From Comamonas composti DSM 21721 (GTDB taxonomy: Bacteria > Pseudomonadota > Gammaproteobacteria > Burkholderiales > Burkholderiaceae_C): a DNA stretch of 64,000 nucleotides. A program made the translations under genes and the position numbers. The stretch covers positions 48,257 to 112,256 of the forward strand of contig NZ_AUCQ01000018.1 in assembly GCF_000429845.1 (NCBI RefSeq). Reading direction: 5' to 3'. The notes below the pieces were generated by a model that worked only from the letters and a program-made list of their open reading frames with translations, made no database searches and was not told the DNA's origin. Shown in pieces: positions 1 to 8,885 of the stretch. Positions within the stretch are counted from its first letter, which is position 1; each line of letters opens with the position of its first letter.

Positions 1-1084
1 CGTGGTAGAGCGCCACCCAGGCCAACAGGGCTGCGCCGAGCTCCACCAGTTGCGGGCTCTGGCTGTAAAAGCCTGCAATCTGAAAGCGGCCCAGAAAGAC
101 GATGGCTGCCAGGCTCAGGGCCATGAGCAAGGCCAGCCGATAACCCATGGCGGCCAGGCGTCTGGCCATGGCCTCGTCACCTGCGCCGCGCCAAAAGCCG
201 ATGCGGGCGCTGGTGGCGATTGCCAGGGACAGGGGCACCATATAGCAAAAGGCCGTGAGGTTGGCTGCGATCTGGTGCGAGGCCGAGGCCAGCGTTCCCT
301 GGCGTGCCACGAACAAGGCCATGAGCGTGAACGAGGTGATCTCCACGAGAATCGCCAGGCCTGCAGGAATGCCCTGGCGTGCAAAATCCGCGAGCAGCCT
401 GAAGTCCGGCCTCTCCATGGGGCGCCACAGGTCCAGCGGCGCATAGAGCGCATGGCTGCGCATGAGCACCAGGGCTATGCCGAGCATGGCGTAGTTCACA
501 CAGACCGTGGCCCAGGCACAGCCGGCCAGGCCCAGGGTCGGCATGCCTGCGCCGCCAAAGCTCAGCCAGATGGACAGGGGAATCTTGATCAGCAGCGAAA
601 ACAGCTGCAGCCAGGTGACGAGCTTGGGCCGGCCCAGCGCCTGATTGAGCGTGCTATAGATGCGAAACAGCAGGGCTGCGGGCAGGCCCCAGGCGAGTAT
701 GGCCAGATAGTGCTTGACCTCGGCCTGGAGCTCGGGCGGCACCCGCGTCCATTGCAATGCCATGTCGGGGGACAGCAGCAGGCCCATGCCGAGCACGCAG
801 GCTGCGGCGCACAGGTACATGGCCTGGCGCAGCGAGCGCCCTATGGCCTGGGGCTGGTTGGCGCCATGCTGTTCGGCCCACAGCGGCAGCAGGGCCTGAA
901 ACACCCCCATGAGCGAGACATAGACGCTGATGAAGACCGCCGCCCCCACGGACAGGGCGGCAAGCGCCTGCTCGGAGTAATGACTGGCGACCAGGGTGTC
1001 GGTCATGCCAAAGGCCATGACGGCCATTTGCCCGGCCAGCACGGTCAGAGCATGACGGGCAATCGTGAGGCGCTCCTGCTTCAC
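1..1084 (-). CDS. MATE family multidrug/toxin efflux transporter (3' end beyond window)
   Basis: Reading the minus strand from a GTG at 1084 gives about 361 residues that run off the window edge. The product is strongly hydrophobic and multi-pass. Its opening, with LTVLAGQMAVMAFGMTDTLV, is typical of MATE (NorM/DinF-like) cation-coupled drug exporters of the inner membrane. The GTG shares bases with the TGA of the upstream gene (GTGA, 1084–1081), so the two genes are translationally coupled on one transcript. The C-terminal part is not visible. Family assignment is confident; substrate is unknown. Confidence 0.85.
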   Translation of the reverse strand, partial: MKQERLTIARHALTVLAGQMAVMAFGMTDTLVASHYSEQALAALSVGAAVFISVYVSLMGVFQALLPLWAEQHGANQPQAIGRSLRQAMYLCAAACVLGMGLLLSPDMALQWTRVPPELQAEVKHYLAILAWGLPAALLFRIYSTLNQALGRPKLVTWLQLFSLLIKIPLSIWLSFGGAGMPTLGLAGCAWATVCVNYAMLGIALVLMRSHALYAPLDLWRPMERPDFRLLADFARQGIPAGLAILVEITSFTLMALFVARQGTLASASHQIAANLTAFCYMVPLSLAIATSARIGFWRGAGDEAMARRLAAMGYRLALLMALSLAAIVFLGRFQIAGFYSQSPQLVELGAALLAWVALYH

Positions 1085-2808
1085 GGGGTCACGGGGGTGC
1101 GGCTCTGGTTCTTGCGGCGCAGCACGAGCAGGAAGTCATGGCGGTCCGTGGGGCGGACCACTTTGGCGACCAGCTCCCAGGCCTCGGGCTGGCGCGGCTT
1201 GTGGTTCCAGTAGTACTGCTCGGCCACGAGCCAGTCGCAGCCGGGCCTGTCATGCACCTCATAGCGCAAGGTGTCCACATCGCCGTAATAGCGCAGGGCC
1301 GCGATATGGGCGCGCGTGAGCCCGTAGGTGTGCACGCAGCGCGTGTCCGCAGGCATCTGGGCCAGGACGCGGCCTATCTGCGGCTCCAGGCTCAGGCCGT
1401 GGTCCAGCAGGGGCAGCCACAGCGTCATCAGCAGAATCCAGCCCAGGGTGGCGCCGCTGGCCGGCAGCACCAGGCTTTTCCAGATGGCTGCGCGGTTGCG
1501 TGCGCTGCGCCAGACCACGAGAACCACCCAGCCCGCCGTGGCGGCCAGGGCCACGGCAAAGGCAATCAGCGAGAAGCCGGGAACGAACTGGGGCGCGAGG
1601 CGCGCAACATTGGCGGCCGGCTTGGCGGGAAAGCCGGTCTGCACGGCCAGCCAGATGACCCAGATGGCAATTGCCGAGGCGCTGAAGAACAGCAAGGTGA
1701 ACCAGTCGATGAGCGAGCCTATGCTGCGCTTGAGCGTGGGCAGCGCAAACGCCGCAAGTGTTGCGGTCGCGGGCAGGCCCAGCAGCAGGGCGCGGTCCGC
1801 CGGCAGGGAACTCACGGTGGCGGCCACGGCCACGCCTGCAAACCACAGCGGCAGGGCCAGGTGCGGGTGGTGCAACGGGCGCGCGATCTGGCGCCGCCAG
1901 ACCCACAGCGTCCACAGGGTCAGGGGCCAGGCCGGCCAGCCAAACCACAGAAACAACCGCATCAGGCTTTGCCATTGCTTGGCATTGCTCTCATTGACCA
2001 GGCGCCAGACCCATTCATCGAGCAGCCAGGCCAGGGCGGCAGCGGCCAGTGTGACCAGCAGCCAGGCCAGAGCCCAGAGCCTGGCCTTGGCGGGTGCCTG
2101 CTCGTCATCGCCCCAGCTGCGCAGGAACAGGGCCAGAAAGCTGCAGCCCAGCCCCAGCAGGAGGGCCATGGTCGGGGCGCCGCTGAGCGCCAGGCCCGGC
2201 AGGCCTATGAGCAGGCCCATGGCCGCAAGCCGGCCGTGGTAGGGCATGGTGGCAAAGGCGAAGAACAGCAACGCGGTAAAGCCCAGCTGAGGCAGATAGC
2301 TGGAGGTCTCGTGGGACAGCTGGGCCAGGCCCAGGCAGGCCACCAGGGCCAGCAGGCCGCCATCGGCCATGGCGCGCGCATAGTCCGTGGTCTGGGCCTC
2401 GCCGCCGAAGGCAAATGCCACGGGGCGCGCCCCGGGTGTGCGCGCCAGATAGTAGACGCCCCACCAGGTGGCCATGAGCGTGAGTGCGAGCAAGGCCATG
2501 AAGGGCAGGCGGCTGGCGATCTCGGGGCTGAACCAGGAAGGGGCGGCCTTGAGCGCCAGAGCGCCCAGCCAGTAGGGCAAAAGCCCCTCGGACTCGGGCG
2601 CCAGGCCCGAGAGCCTGGGCGCAAGCCAGGAGGTGTGGCCCAGCGCCAGCTCGCGCATGTAGCCAAAGCCCTCCATGTCGGCCATGCGCCAGGGGGAGCG
2701 GCCCACGAAGCCGGGCACGATATAGGCAAGGCACAGCAGCAGCAGCGACCAGCGCGGCAGGCGGCGCACGGCGCTTTGGGCAACGATGGCGGGATTGGGC
2801 TGGTTCAC
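1081..2808 (-). CDS. Multi-pass membrane protein, GT-C (ArnT/PMT-like) glycosyltransferase
   Basis: A 575-residue protein with about a dozen hydrophobic segments. After the first membrane segment comes a loop with RMADMEGFGYMREL, resembling the acidic first-loop motif of GT-C enzymes (ArnT, protein mannosyltransferases). These use polyprenyl-phosphate sugars and act on the periplasmic side. A soluble C-terminal region of about 90 residues follows the last helix. It overlaps the MATE gene by 4 bp. Substrate cannot be told from sequence; 'hypothetical membrane protein' is the conservative alternative. Confidence 0.6.
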   Translation of the reverse strand: MNQPNPAIVAQSAVRRLPRWSLLLLCLAYIVPGFVGRSPWRMADMEGFGYMRELALGHTSWLAPRLSGLAPESEGLLPYWLGALALKAAPSWFSPEIASRLPFMALLALTLMATWWGVYYLARTPGARPVAFAFGGEAQTTDYARAMADGGLLALVACLGLAQLSHETSSYLPQLGFTALLFFAFATMPYHGRLAAMGLLIGLPGLALSGAPTMALLLGLGCSFLALFLRSWGDDEQAPAKARLWALAWLLVTLAAAALAWLLDEWVWRLVNESNAKQWQSLMRLFLWFGWPAWPLTLWTLWVWRRQIARPLHHPHLALPLWFAGVAVAATVSSLPADRALLLGLPATATLAAFALPTLKRSIGSLIDWFTLLFFSASAIAIWVIWLAVQTGFPAKPAANVARLAPQFVPGFSLIAFAVALAATAGWVVLVVWRSARNRAAIWKSLVLPASGATLGWILLMTLWLPLLDHGLSLEPQIGRVLAQMPADTRCVHTYGLTRAHIAALRYYGDVDTLRYEVHDRPGCDWLVAEQYYWNHKPRQPEAWELVAKVVRPTDRHDFLLVLRRKNQSRTPVTP

Positions 2809-2871
2809 TGGAAAAACAAGAAGACGACGGATGAGAGAAAACCGCTGGTCTGCCTGAGGGGGCTAATTGAA

Positions 2872-2962
2872 AACAGGAGCTGCTAGCGCTTGCTGTGTCT
2901 CGAATTGAAGCCAGTTAAATACTGAAATGCTTATGTAGCAAGCGCAAGCAGCTCTCTTTTTT
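2872..2962. repeat. ~90-bp palindromic intergenic repeat, copy A
   Basis: Left arm AGGAGCTGCTAGCGCTTGC (2875–2893) pairs, with two mismatches, with a right arm around 2938–2956. The same ends recur at 12462–12550, 30771–30866 and 54650–54747. It lies in the gap between the GT-C-like gene and rpmE2. Confidence 0.75.
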
Positions 2963-2987
2963 GAAGCCCCTCAAAGGCAGGCCCAGT

Positions 2988-3019
2988 AAAACAAAAGGCA
3001 GCACGGTTGCCCGGCTGCC
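2988..3019 (-). terminator. Rho-independent terminator of rpmE2
   Basis: On the minus strand GGCAGC (3019–3014) pairs with GCTGCC (3002–2997), with further inner pairs CGG/CCG, and is followed by TTTTGTTTT. It lies 30 bp after the rpmE2 stop codon. Confidence 0.8.
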
Positions 3020-3049
3020 CTTGTACCTTTCCGGTGCGAGAAGCGAAGA

Positions 3050-3295
3050 TTACTTCTTGCCGAAACGGTTGCGGAAGCGCTCCACGCGGCCGCCCATGTT
3101 GTCCACCGACTTTTGCGTGCCCGTGTAGAAGGGGTGCGATTCGGAAGACGTATCGAGCTTGAACAGAGGATATTCCTTGCCTTCGAAGGTTTCGGTTTCC
3201 TTGGTGTTCACGCAGGAGCGGGTCACGAACTTGAAGCCGTTGGACAGGTCGGCGAACAGCACTTCGCGGTAGTTGGGGTGAATGCCTTCTTTCAT
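3050..3295 (-). CDS. rpmE2: 50S ribosomal protein L31 type B
   Basis: An 81-residue protein beginning [16 protein letters not shown], the standard opening of L31. It carries the insertion and SSSHPFYTG-like segment (here [10 protein letters not shown]) of the type B paralog. Only one cysteine is present, so the zinc-ribbon ligands of type A L31 are missing. This is the zinc-independent form that replaces L31A under zinc limitation in other bacteria. It is a single-gene unit ending in a strong terminator. Confidence 0.95.
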   Translation of the reverse strand: MKEGIHPNYREVLFADLSNGFKFVTRSCVNTKETETFEGKEYPLFKLDTSSESHPFYTGTQKSVDNMGGRVERFRNRFGKK

Positions 3296-3466
3296 GGTCT
3301 TCCCTTTTTATTCAGGTGCGACAGCCGTGCCTGACCCGCTGCAACCCTTGTAGCGGTTCAAATCAAGCATACTTTCCGCAGGAAAAAAGCCCTGCATTAT
3401 GACACGGCCCAAGGCCGGCAGCAAATCGGGGGTCAAGGTCAGGGCCTTTGGCAGCGCCCGCCATGC

Positions 3467-3494
3467 AAAACGCCTCGCGGATGCGAGGCGTTTT
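3467..3494 (-). terminator. Terminator downstream of rho (symmetrical)
   Basis: A perfect 12-bp stem AAAACGCCTCGC / GCGAGGCGTTTT closes a 4-nt loop (3479–3482). The stem's own A and T runs mean it could work in both directions. It lies 38 bp past the rho stop. Confidence 0.85.
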
Positions 3495-3532
3495 CAAATC
3501 TTCTGCGCGGTCCGGCCGGCAGGGGGCTGGGA

Positions 3533-4795
3533 TCAGCCGCCGCGGCGCATCATGTCGAAGAAGTCCACATTCGTCTTGGTGGCCTTCATGTTCTTGATCA
3601 TGAGCTCCATGGATTCGATCTCGTCCATGTTGTACATGAACTGACGCAGAATGCGCGTCTTTTGCAGGATCTCGGGTGCGAGCAGCAGCTCTTCGCGGCG
3701 CGTGCCGCTCTTGTTGAGCTCGATGGCAGGGAACACGCGCTTTTCATAGAGGCGGCGGTTCAGGTGCAGTTCGCTGTTGCCCGTGCCCTTGAATTCTTCA
3801 AAGATCACTTCGTCCATGCGGCTGCCGGTATCGACCAGGGCCGTGGCGATGATGGTCAGCGAGCCGCCTTCTTCCACATTGCGCGCGGCGCCGAAGAAGC
3901 GCTTGGGGCGCTGCAGGGCGTTGGAGTCCACGCCGCCCGACAGCACCTTGCCGGAGCTGGGCACGACGTTGTTGTAGGCGCGGGCCAGACGCGTGATGGA
4001 GTCCAGCAGGATGACCACGTCCTTGCCAAGCTCGACCAGGCGCTTGGCGCGCTCGATCACCATCTCGGCCACGTGCACGTGGCGGGTGGCGGGCTCGTCG
4101 AAGGTGGAGGCAATGATCTCGCCCTTGACCGAGCGCTGCATCTCGGTCACTTCTTCAGGGCGCTCGTCCACCAGCAGCACCATCATGTGCACATCGGGAT
4201 AGTTGGCCGTGATGGCGTGGGCAATGCTTTGCATCATCATGGTCTTGCCGCTCTTGGGCGGAGCCACGATCAGGGCGCGCTGGCCGCGACCTATGGGCGC
4301 GATGATGTCGATGATGCGGCCGGTGATGTTCTCCTCGCCCTTCATGTCGCGCTCCAGGCGCATTTGCACCTTGGGGAACAGCGGGGTCAGGTTCTCGAAC
4401 AGCACCTTGTGCTTGTTTTGCTCGGGCGGGCCGCCGTTGACGGAGTCGAGCTTGGTCAGTGCAAAGTAGCGCTCGCCGTCCTTGGGTGTGCGCACCTCGC
4501 CTTCGATCATGTCGCCGGTGTGCAGGTTGAACCGCCTCACCTGGCTGGGCGAGATGTAGATGTCGTCCGTACTGGCCGTGTAGCTGGTGTCGGGGCTGCG
4601 CAGAAAGCCGAAGCCGTCGGGCAGGATTTCCAGCACGCCGTCGGCAAAAACTTGTTCGCCGGCCTTGGCGCGCTTTTTGATGATGGCAAACATCAGCTCC
4701 TGCTTGCGCATGCGGCCGACGTTCTCGATCTCAAGCGCTTCGGCCTGCTTCAGGACTTCAGACACATGGAGTGCCTTGAGTTCATTAAGGTGCAT
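3533..4795 (-). CDS. rho: Transcription termination factor Rho
   Basis: A 420-residue hexameric RNA helicase that ends transcription at Rho-dependent sites. The N-terminal helical domain (1–45) is followed by the cold-shock-like primary RNA-binding domain (about 50–118, with GFGFLRS). Walker A APPKSGKT is at 179–186, then [11 protein letters not shown], and the Q-loop region near [13 protein letters not shown]. The start [15 protein letters not shown] matches the usual Rho N-terminus; the same frame stays open for 126 codons upstream, but that stretch has no resemblance to Rho. Length is typical. It follows trxA in the same orientation, a conserved pairing. Confidence 0.97.
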   Translation of the reverse strand: MHLNELKALHVSEVLKQAEALEIENVGRMRKQELMFAIIKKRAKAGEQVFADGVLEILPDGFGFLRSPDTSYTASTDDIYISPSQVRRFNLHTGDMIEGEVRTPKDGERYFALTKLDSVNGGPPEQNKHKVLFENLTPLFPKVQMRLERDMKGEENITGRIIDIIAPIGRGQRALIVAPPKSGKTMMMQSIAHAITANYPDVHMMVLLVDERPEEVTEMQRSVKGEIIASTFDEPATRHVHVAEMVIERAKRLVELGKDVVILLDSITRLARAYNNVVPSSGKVLSGGVDSNALQRPKRFFGAARNVEEGGSLTIIATALVDTGSRMDEVIFEEFKGTGNSELHLNRRLYEKRVFPAIELNKSGTRREELLLAPEILQKTRILRQFMYNMDEIESMELMIKNMKATKTNVDFFDMMRRGG

Positions 4796-5117
4796 GAAGT
4801 AACTCCAGAACGGAGTAGAAAGAAACCAGGGGGAAGGCGGTAGGCCAGGTGAAACACCGCGGATGCGGGCTGGCATGCCTGAGGATTTCAGCGCGGCCTT
4901 TGATGCAAGAGGCCGGCGATGGCGGGGATTATGACAGGAAAAATCCCGAAGGTCACATGGATTTTTGAAGCAGGAGCCCATGAGGGCCGGGGTTTCCCAT
5001 GAATCCCGGTACTTTGGGCTCTGTGCCACAACTGCCTTTTCGCAACTGCCTTTTGCTTGATCAAAGACCGGAGCCCGAATTTGATGGGCCGTCGGATTCA
5101 AGCCAGGCAGAGGGCAT
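4796..5117 (-). promoter_or_regulatory. Long rho leader region
   Basis: A 322-bp gene-free stretch between trxA and rho. A CATAAT (4933–4928 on the minus strand) could be a -10 element, giving a transcript leader of roughly 125 nt. Rho in E. coli is autoregulated through its leader; whether that holds here is inference. No clear hairpin terminator was seen. Confidence 0.35.
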
Positions 5118-5450
5118 TCAGGCCAGGTGCTGGTCCAGAAATTCCGACAACTGGGTCTTGTTGAGGGCACCAACCTTGGTGGCTGCCAACTGGCCGTCCT
5201 TGAACAGCATCAGCGTGGGAATGCCGCGAATGCCGAACTTGGCAGGGATGCTGCGGTTCTCGTCCACGTTCATCTTGGCAATCGAGACCCGGCCTTTATA
5301 GGTCTCGGCAACCTCGTCGAGGATGGGGGCAATTGCCTTGCAGGGGCCGCACCATTCGGCCCAGTAGTCCACAAGCACCGTAGAGCCGGGTTGCAGCACA
5401 TCGGTTTCAAAGCTTGCATCGGAGATGTGTTTGATCAAGTCGCTGGCCAT
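5118..5450 (-). CDS. trxA: Thioredoxin 1
   Basis: A 110-residue cytoplasmic disulfide reductase. The active site WCGPC sits in [16 protein letters not shown], and the cis-proline segment is [12 protein letters not shown]. Length and sequence are those of canonical TrxA, which is reduced by thioredoxin reductase and donates electrons to ribonucleotide reductase and other targets. The gene is immediately upstream of rho, as in many proteobacteria. Confidence 0.97.
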   Translation of the reverse strand: MASDLIKHISDASFETDVLQPGSTVLVDYWAEWCGPCKAIAPILDEVAETYKGRVSIAKMNVDENRSIPAKFGIRGIPTLMLFKDGQLAATKVGALNKTQLSEFLDQHLA

Positions 5451-5698
5451 TGAAATGTCCTTGAGTTCTGGAAAACAAAGGCGTGGCCTTGACCACGCTA
5501 TCGGATCATTGTGACAGAAACCCCAGTCCTGCCGCGCTGTGTGGGTGCGGGCTTTTTGCTATGAACGCAATAGCTTGTGGAGCTGGTGGCTGCGGCTGTA
5601 TCGGTGCCCGGGCACGAATGCAGAGTTTTTGGGCTCTTGTGTCGCCGGCCCTGCGTGGCCGATGTATTCTGCGCGCCCACCAGTGAATTGGAGATGCG

Positions 5699-7057
5699 AT
5701 GCTCGCACAACGCCCTGACCAAGAACCGCAGCCGCCCGAACCAGATCCTGGGCGGGCGCCGCGCCATGCAAGCTGCGAAGTCGCCGTCATCGGCGCAGGG
5801 CCGGCCGGCCTGATGGCTGCCGAGCAACTGGCTGCCATGGGCTTGAAGGTTGCCTTGTTCGAGGCCAAGGCCTCGGCAGGGCGCAAGTTCCTGATGGCCG
5901 GCAAGGGCGGACTCAATCTCACGCATTCGGAAGAGCGGACGGCCTTTGTCGCGCGCTATGGCGAGCGCAGCGCGCAGGTCGCAGCCTGGCTTGAAGCCTT
6001 TGGCCCCGAAGAGCTGCGCGCATGGGCCAAAGGCCTGGGCGTGGAGACCTTTGTGGGCAGCTCGGGCCGGGTCTTTCCTTCGGACATGAAGGCTGCGCCG
6101 CTGCTCAGGTCATGGCTGGTGCGCCTGCGCAGCCAGGGGGTGGCCATGCACATGCACCACCGCTGGCAGGGCTGGAGCGAGCAGGGCGATCTGCTGTTCG
6201 ATAGCCCCCAGGGTCGCCTGGCCTTGCGCGCCCGGGCCGTGGTGCTGGCGCTTGGCGGCGGAAGCTGGGCACGTCTGGGCTCGGATGCGGCCTGGTTTTC
6301 CTGGCTGCAGCAGCGCGGTGTGGAGATGGCTGCGCTGGCGCCCGCCAACTGCGGCTTCGATGTGGGGCTGCCTGCGCAGGCCGGGGAGGCGAGCAGGCCT
6401 GCGCACCGGCCCGCACGCGGCTGGAGTACATATTTCGCACAGCGTTTTGCGGGCCAGCCCTTCAAGTCCGTGGCCTTGAGCTTCGATGATGGCCAGGGCT
6501 TTGGCTTTTCCCGCAAGGGCGAGTTCGTGGCCACGGCCACGGGTGTGGAGGGCAGCCTGGTCTATGCGGTCAGCGCCGCACTGCGCGACACCATCGGCCG
6601 CCAGGGCCAGGCCACTTTCGCGCTCGACCTGCTGCCCCAGGTGAGTCATGAACGCGTGCTCGCCGAGCTGCGCCACCCGCGCGGCTCGCGCAGCCTGGCC
6701 AGCCATCTCAAGAGCCGGCTCGGACTCGACGGCATCAAGGCCGGCGTGTTGCACGAAATGCTGGACAAGAGCGCCATGCAGGATTCCTTGCAGCTGGCCG
6801 CCGCCATCAAGGCCTTGCCAATCACCGTGGTCGCCCCCAGACCCATGGATGAGGCCATCAGCACGGCCGGCGGAGTGAGGCTGGAGGCGCTGGATGCGCA
6901 GGGCATGTGCAAGGCCCTGCCGGGAGTCTTCTGCGCGGGCGAAATGCTCGATTGGGAAGCGCCTACGGGCGGCTATCTGCTCACGGCCTGCTTTGCGAAT
7001 GCCGTGCATGTGGCGCGCGGCGTGGGGCGCTATCTGGAAGTGGAAGGCGGCTGTTGA
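5699..7057 (+). CDS. HI0933/BaiN-type FAD-dependent flavoprotein (TIGR03862-like)
   Basis: A 452-residue protein. The dinucleotide-binding motif AVIGAGPAGLMAAEQLAAMG begins near residue 29, followed by a second FAD-family segment GRKFLMAGKGGLNLTHSE. A C-terminal FAD-binding segment includes AISTAGGVRLEALDAQ and CAGEMLDWEAPTGGYLL, diagnostic of the HI0933-like family. Physiological substrate is unknown for this subgroup. The chosen ATG has GGAG 7 bp upstream; the first 26 residues are proline-rich and unconserved-looking, so a later start is possible. It is divergent from trxA across a 248-bp gap in which no further gene is seen. Confidence 0.85.
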   Translation: MLAQRPDQEPQPPEPDPGRAPRHASCEVAVIGAGPAGLMAAEQLAAMGLKVALFEAKASAGRKFLMAGKGGLNLTHSEERTAFVARYGERSAQVAAWLEAFGPEELRAWAKGLGVETFVGSSGRVFPSDMKAAPLLRSWLVRLRSQGVAMHMHHRWQGWSEQGDLLFDSPQGRLALRARAVVLALGGGSWARLGSDAAWFSWLQQRGVEMAALAPANCGFDVGLPAQAGEASRPAHRPARGWSTYFAQRFAGQPFKSVALSFDDGQGFGFSRKGEFVATATGVEGSLVYAVSAALRDTIGRQGQATFALDLLPQVSHERVLAELRHPRGSRSLASHLKSRLGLDGIKAGVLHEMLDKSAMQDSLQLAAAIKALPITVVAPRPMDEAISTAGGVRLEALDAQGMCKALPGVFCAGEMLDWEAPTGGYLLTACFANAVHVARGVGRYLEVEGGC

Positions 7058-7097
7058 TCCAGGCCCGTGCCGGGCTTGGCCTGGCAGGTCTGCGGGC

Positions 7098-7119
7098 TTA
7101 GATCGTGAACACGCTCTTA
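7098..7119. repeat. Solitary MITE-end sequence flanked by TTA triplets
   Basis: The 16-mer GATCGTGAACACGCTC (7101–7116) differs at two positions from the terminal repeat of the 250-bp element at 50.2 kb. It is bounded by TTA on both sides (7098–7100 and 7117–7119). The right-hand TTA is part of a perfect TATAAT (7118–7123). Confidence 0.7.
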
Positions 7120-7241
7120 TAATTGGCTGCTTTCGTATTCACCGAGGTATTCGACCCATGCGCTATTGATGCCGCCGTTGTTCCAACGGCCCAGCTCTTC
7201 CTCCCCACAACCTGGGGGTGTTATGGCTTTCCGGCATCGAT
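7118..7241 (+). promoter_or_regulatory. Promoter and structured leader with 3-codon uORF upstream of ABC-F gene
   Basis: A consensus -10 TATAAT (7118–7123) precedes a mini-ORF ATG-CGC-TAT-TGA (7158–7169, Met-Arg-Tyr). Next come a perfect 7-bp hairpin GCCGTTG-TTC-CAACGGC (7174–7190) and a second hairpin CCCCA-CAACC-TGGGG (7203–7217). A uORF followed by hairpins is the usual layout of ribosome-stalling attenuators controlling antibiotic-resistance ABC-F genes. The regulation itself is inferred. Confidence 0.5.
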
Positions 7242-8885
7242 ATGACGAATACCTATCTCACGCTGCAAGGCGTTTCTCTGGCCCTGCCTCAGGGCAAGAC
7301 ACTTTTCTCCGATCTGCATGCGCAATTCGACCTGCGGCCCACGGGCCTGGTCGGGCGCAATGGCGTGGGCAAAAGCCTGCTGGCACAGATTCTTGCGGGC
7401 AAGATCCCACCCAGTGCAGGCCAGGTGCGGGGATCGGGGCAGGTGCATTACCTGTCCCAGCAGGTGATCTGCGAAAGTGCGACGGTGGCGGCCCTGGCAG
7501 GCGTGCAGGACGTGCTCGATGCACTGGGCCGCATAGAGGGTGGCAGCACGGCTGTCGCCGACTTCGAAGCCGTTGGTGATCGCTGGGACCTGCGGCAGCA
7601 GCTGAGGCAGACGCTGCAGGCCCAGGGGCTGGGGCATCTGGAGATGGAGTCTCCCGTGTCCGGGCTCAGCGGTGGCCAGGCCATGCGCGTGGCGCTGGCC
7701 GGGGCCTTGACCATGGATGCGGATTTTCTCATCCTCGACGAGCCCAGCAATCACCTGGATCGACCCGGCCGCGCTGTCTTGATCGAGCAGTTGCGCCACT
7801 GGTCTGCAGAGCGCGGCAAGGGGCTGCTGGTGATCAGCCACGACAGGGAGCTGCTGAACACCATGCAGCGCATCATCGAGCTGACAGCGCTGGGCCTGGA
7901 CAGCTGGGGTGGCAATTACGACTTCTATGAGCAGGCCAAGGCCCGGCAAGTGGAGCATGCGACCGAACAGTTGCAGCAGGCCAGGCAGGAGCGCAAGCGC
8001 CAGCAGCATGCGCTGCGCGAGCAGCAGGAGCGCCAGCAAAGGCGCGAGGCACGCGGCAGACGCCAGGGGCAGGAGGCCAACCAGGCCAAGATCCTGCTGG
8101 ACCGGCAGAAAGACCGCAGCCAGGGCACGGCCGGCAAGCTGGCCCTGCAGCAGCAGGCCCAGCGCGAGCAGCTCGATGCGCGTGTGCGTGAGGCTGCAGC
8201 GCTGCTGGAAGATGAACAGGCCATCGTGCTGCATGCACTGCCGCCACTGGCTGGCGGCTCCCGTACCGTGGCCGAGCTGGAGGCGGTGCGCCTGCCCTTC
8301 GTGTCCGGGGCTGAGCAGGCTGCGCACAGCGCGTTGAACCTGAGCCTGAGCACGGGTCAGCGTATCGGTGTGCTGGGGCCGAATGGCTGTGGCAAGACCA
8401 CCTTGCTCAGGCTGCTCGCAGGCCGTATCCAGCCGCTCTCCGGCAAGTGCCGGCTTGTGGGACCAGGCGCTTATCTGGATCAGCAACTGGAGTCTTTGCC
8501 GCCTGAGCGCACGGTGCTGGAGTTGATGCAAGAGGCCAATGCCGCGCTGCCCGAGGCCGAGCTGCGCATGCGCCTGGCGCAATTGGGCCTGAATGCCCAA
8601 AAGCTGGCCCAGCCTTCAGGCCTGCTGAGTGGCGGCGAACGCCTGAAGGCTGGGCTGGCCTGTGCGCTGTATGCTGACCCGCCCGCGCAGATATTGCTGC
8701 TGGATGAGCCCAGCAACCATCTGGACCTGGTCTCGCAAAAGGCCTTGCAGCAGATGCTGGCCGGCTACCAGGGGTGCCTGGTGGTGGTCTCGCATGATGC
8801 GGTGTTCCTGGATGCGCTGCACCTGAGCCACCGGCTTGAGGCCACGAAGCAGGGCTGGGTGCTCGATGCCTGGCCTCAGGCTTGA
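7242..8885 (+). CDS. ABC-F family ribosome-associated ATPase
   Basis: About 547 residues with two ABC nucleotide-binding domains and no membrane segments. Domain 1 has Walker A GRNGVGKS, signature LSGGQ and Walker B LILDEPSNHLD. A charged, Gln/Arg-rich linker follows (about 240–320). Domain 2 has GPNGCGKTT, LSGGE and LLLDEPSNHLD. ABC-F proteins act on the ribosome E site in translation or antibiotic protection. The ATG at 7242 was chosen because the domain begins right after it; an in-frame GTG at 7218 would add 8 residues, and neither start has a strong Shine–Dalgarno. Subfamily (Uup, YheS or resistance type) is not certain. Confidence 0.88.
   Translation: MTNTYLTLQGVSLALPQGKTLFSDLHAQFDLRPTGLVGRNGVGKSLLAQILAGKIPPSAGQVRGSGQVHYLSQQVICESATVAALAGVQDVLDALGRIEGGSTAVADFEAVGDRWDLRQQLRQTLQAQGLGHLEMESPVSGLSGGQAMRVALAGALTMDADFLILDEPSNHLDRPGRAVLIEQLRHWSAERGKGLLVISHDRELLNTMQRIIELTALGLDSWGGNYDFYEQAKARQVEHATEQLQQARQERKRQQHALREQQERQQRREARGRRQGQEANQAKILLDRQKDRSQGTAGKLALQQQAQREQLDARVREAAALLEDEQAIVLHALPPLAGGSRTVAELEAVRLPFVSGAEQAAHSALNLSLSTGQRIGVLGPNGCGKTTLLRLLAGRIQPLSGKCRLVGPGAYLDQQLESLPPERTVLELMQEANAALPEAELRMRLAQLGLNAQKLAQPSGLLSGGERLKAGLACALYADPPAQILLLDEPSNHLDLVSQKALQQMLAGYQGCLVVVSHDAVFLDALHLSHRLEATKQGWVLDAWPQA

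Noticed and set aside
1138..2886. A 582-codon plus-strand open frame opposite the GT-C-like gene
   Set aside because: Gln/Gly/Arg-rich shadow without any domain; the minus-strand frame encodes a coherent membrane protein overlapping its neighbour by 4 bp.
5555..5600. Another copy of the ~90-bp palindrome in the trxA–flavoprotein gap
   Set aside because: GCTATGAACGCAATAGC and GGAGCTGG are reminiscent, but the second arm is missing and the match is too short to claim.
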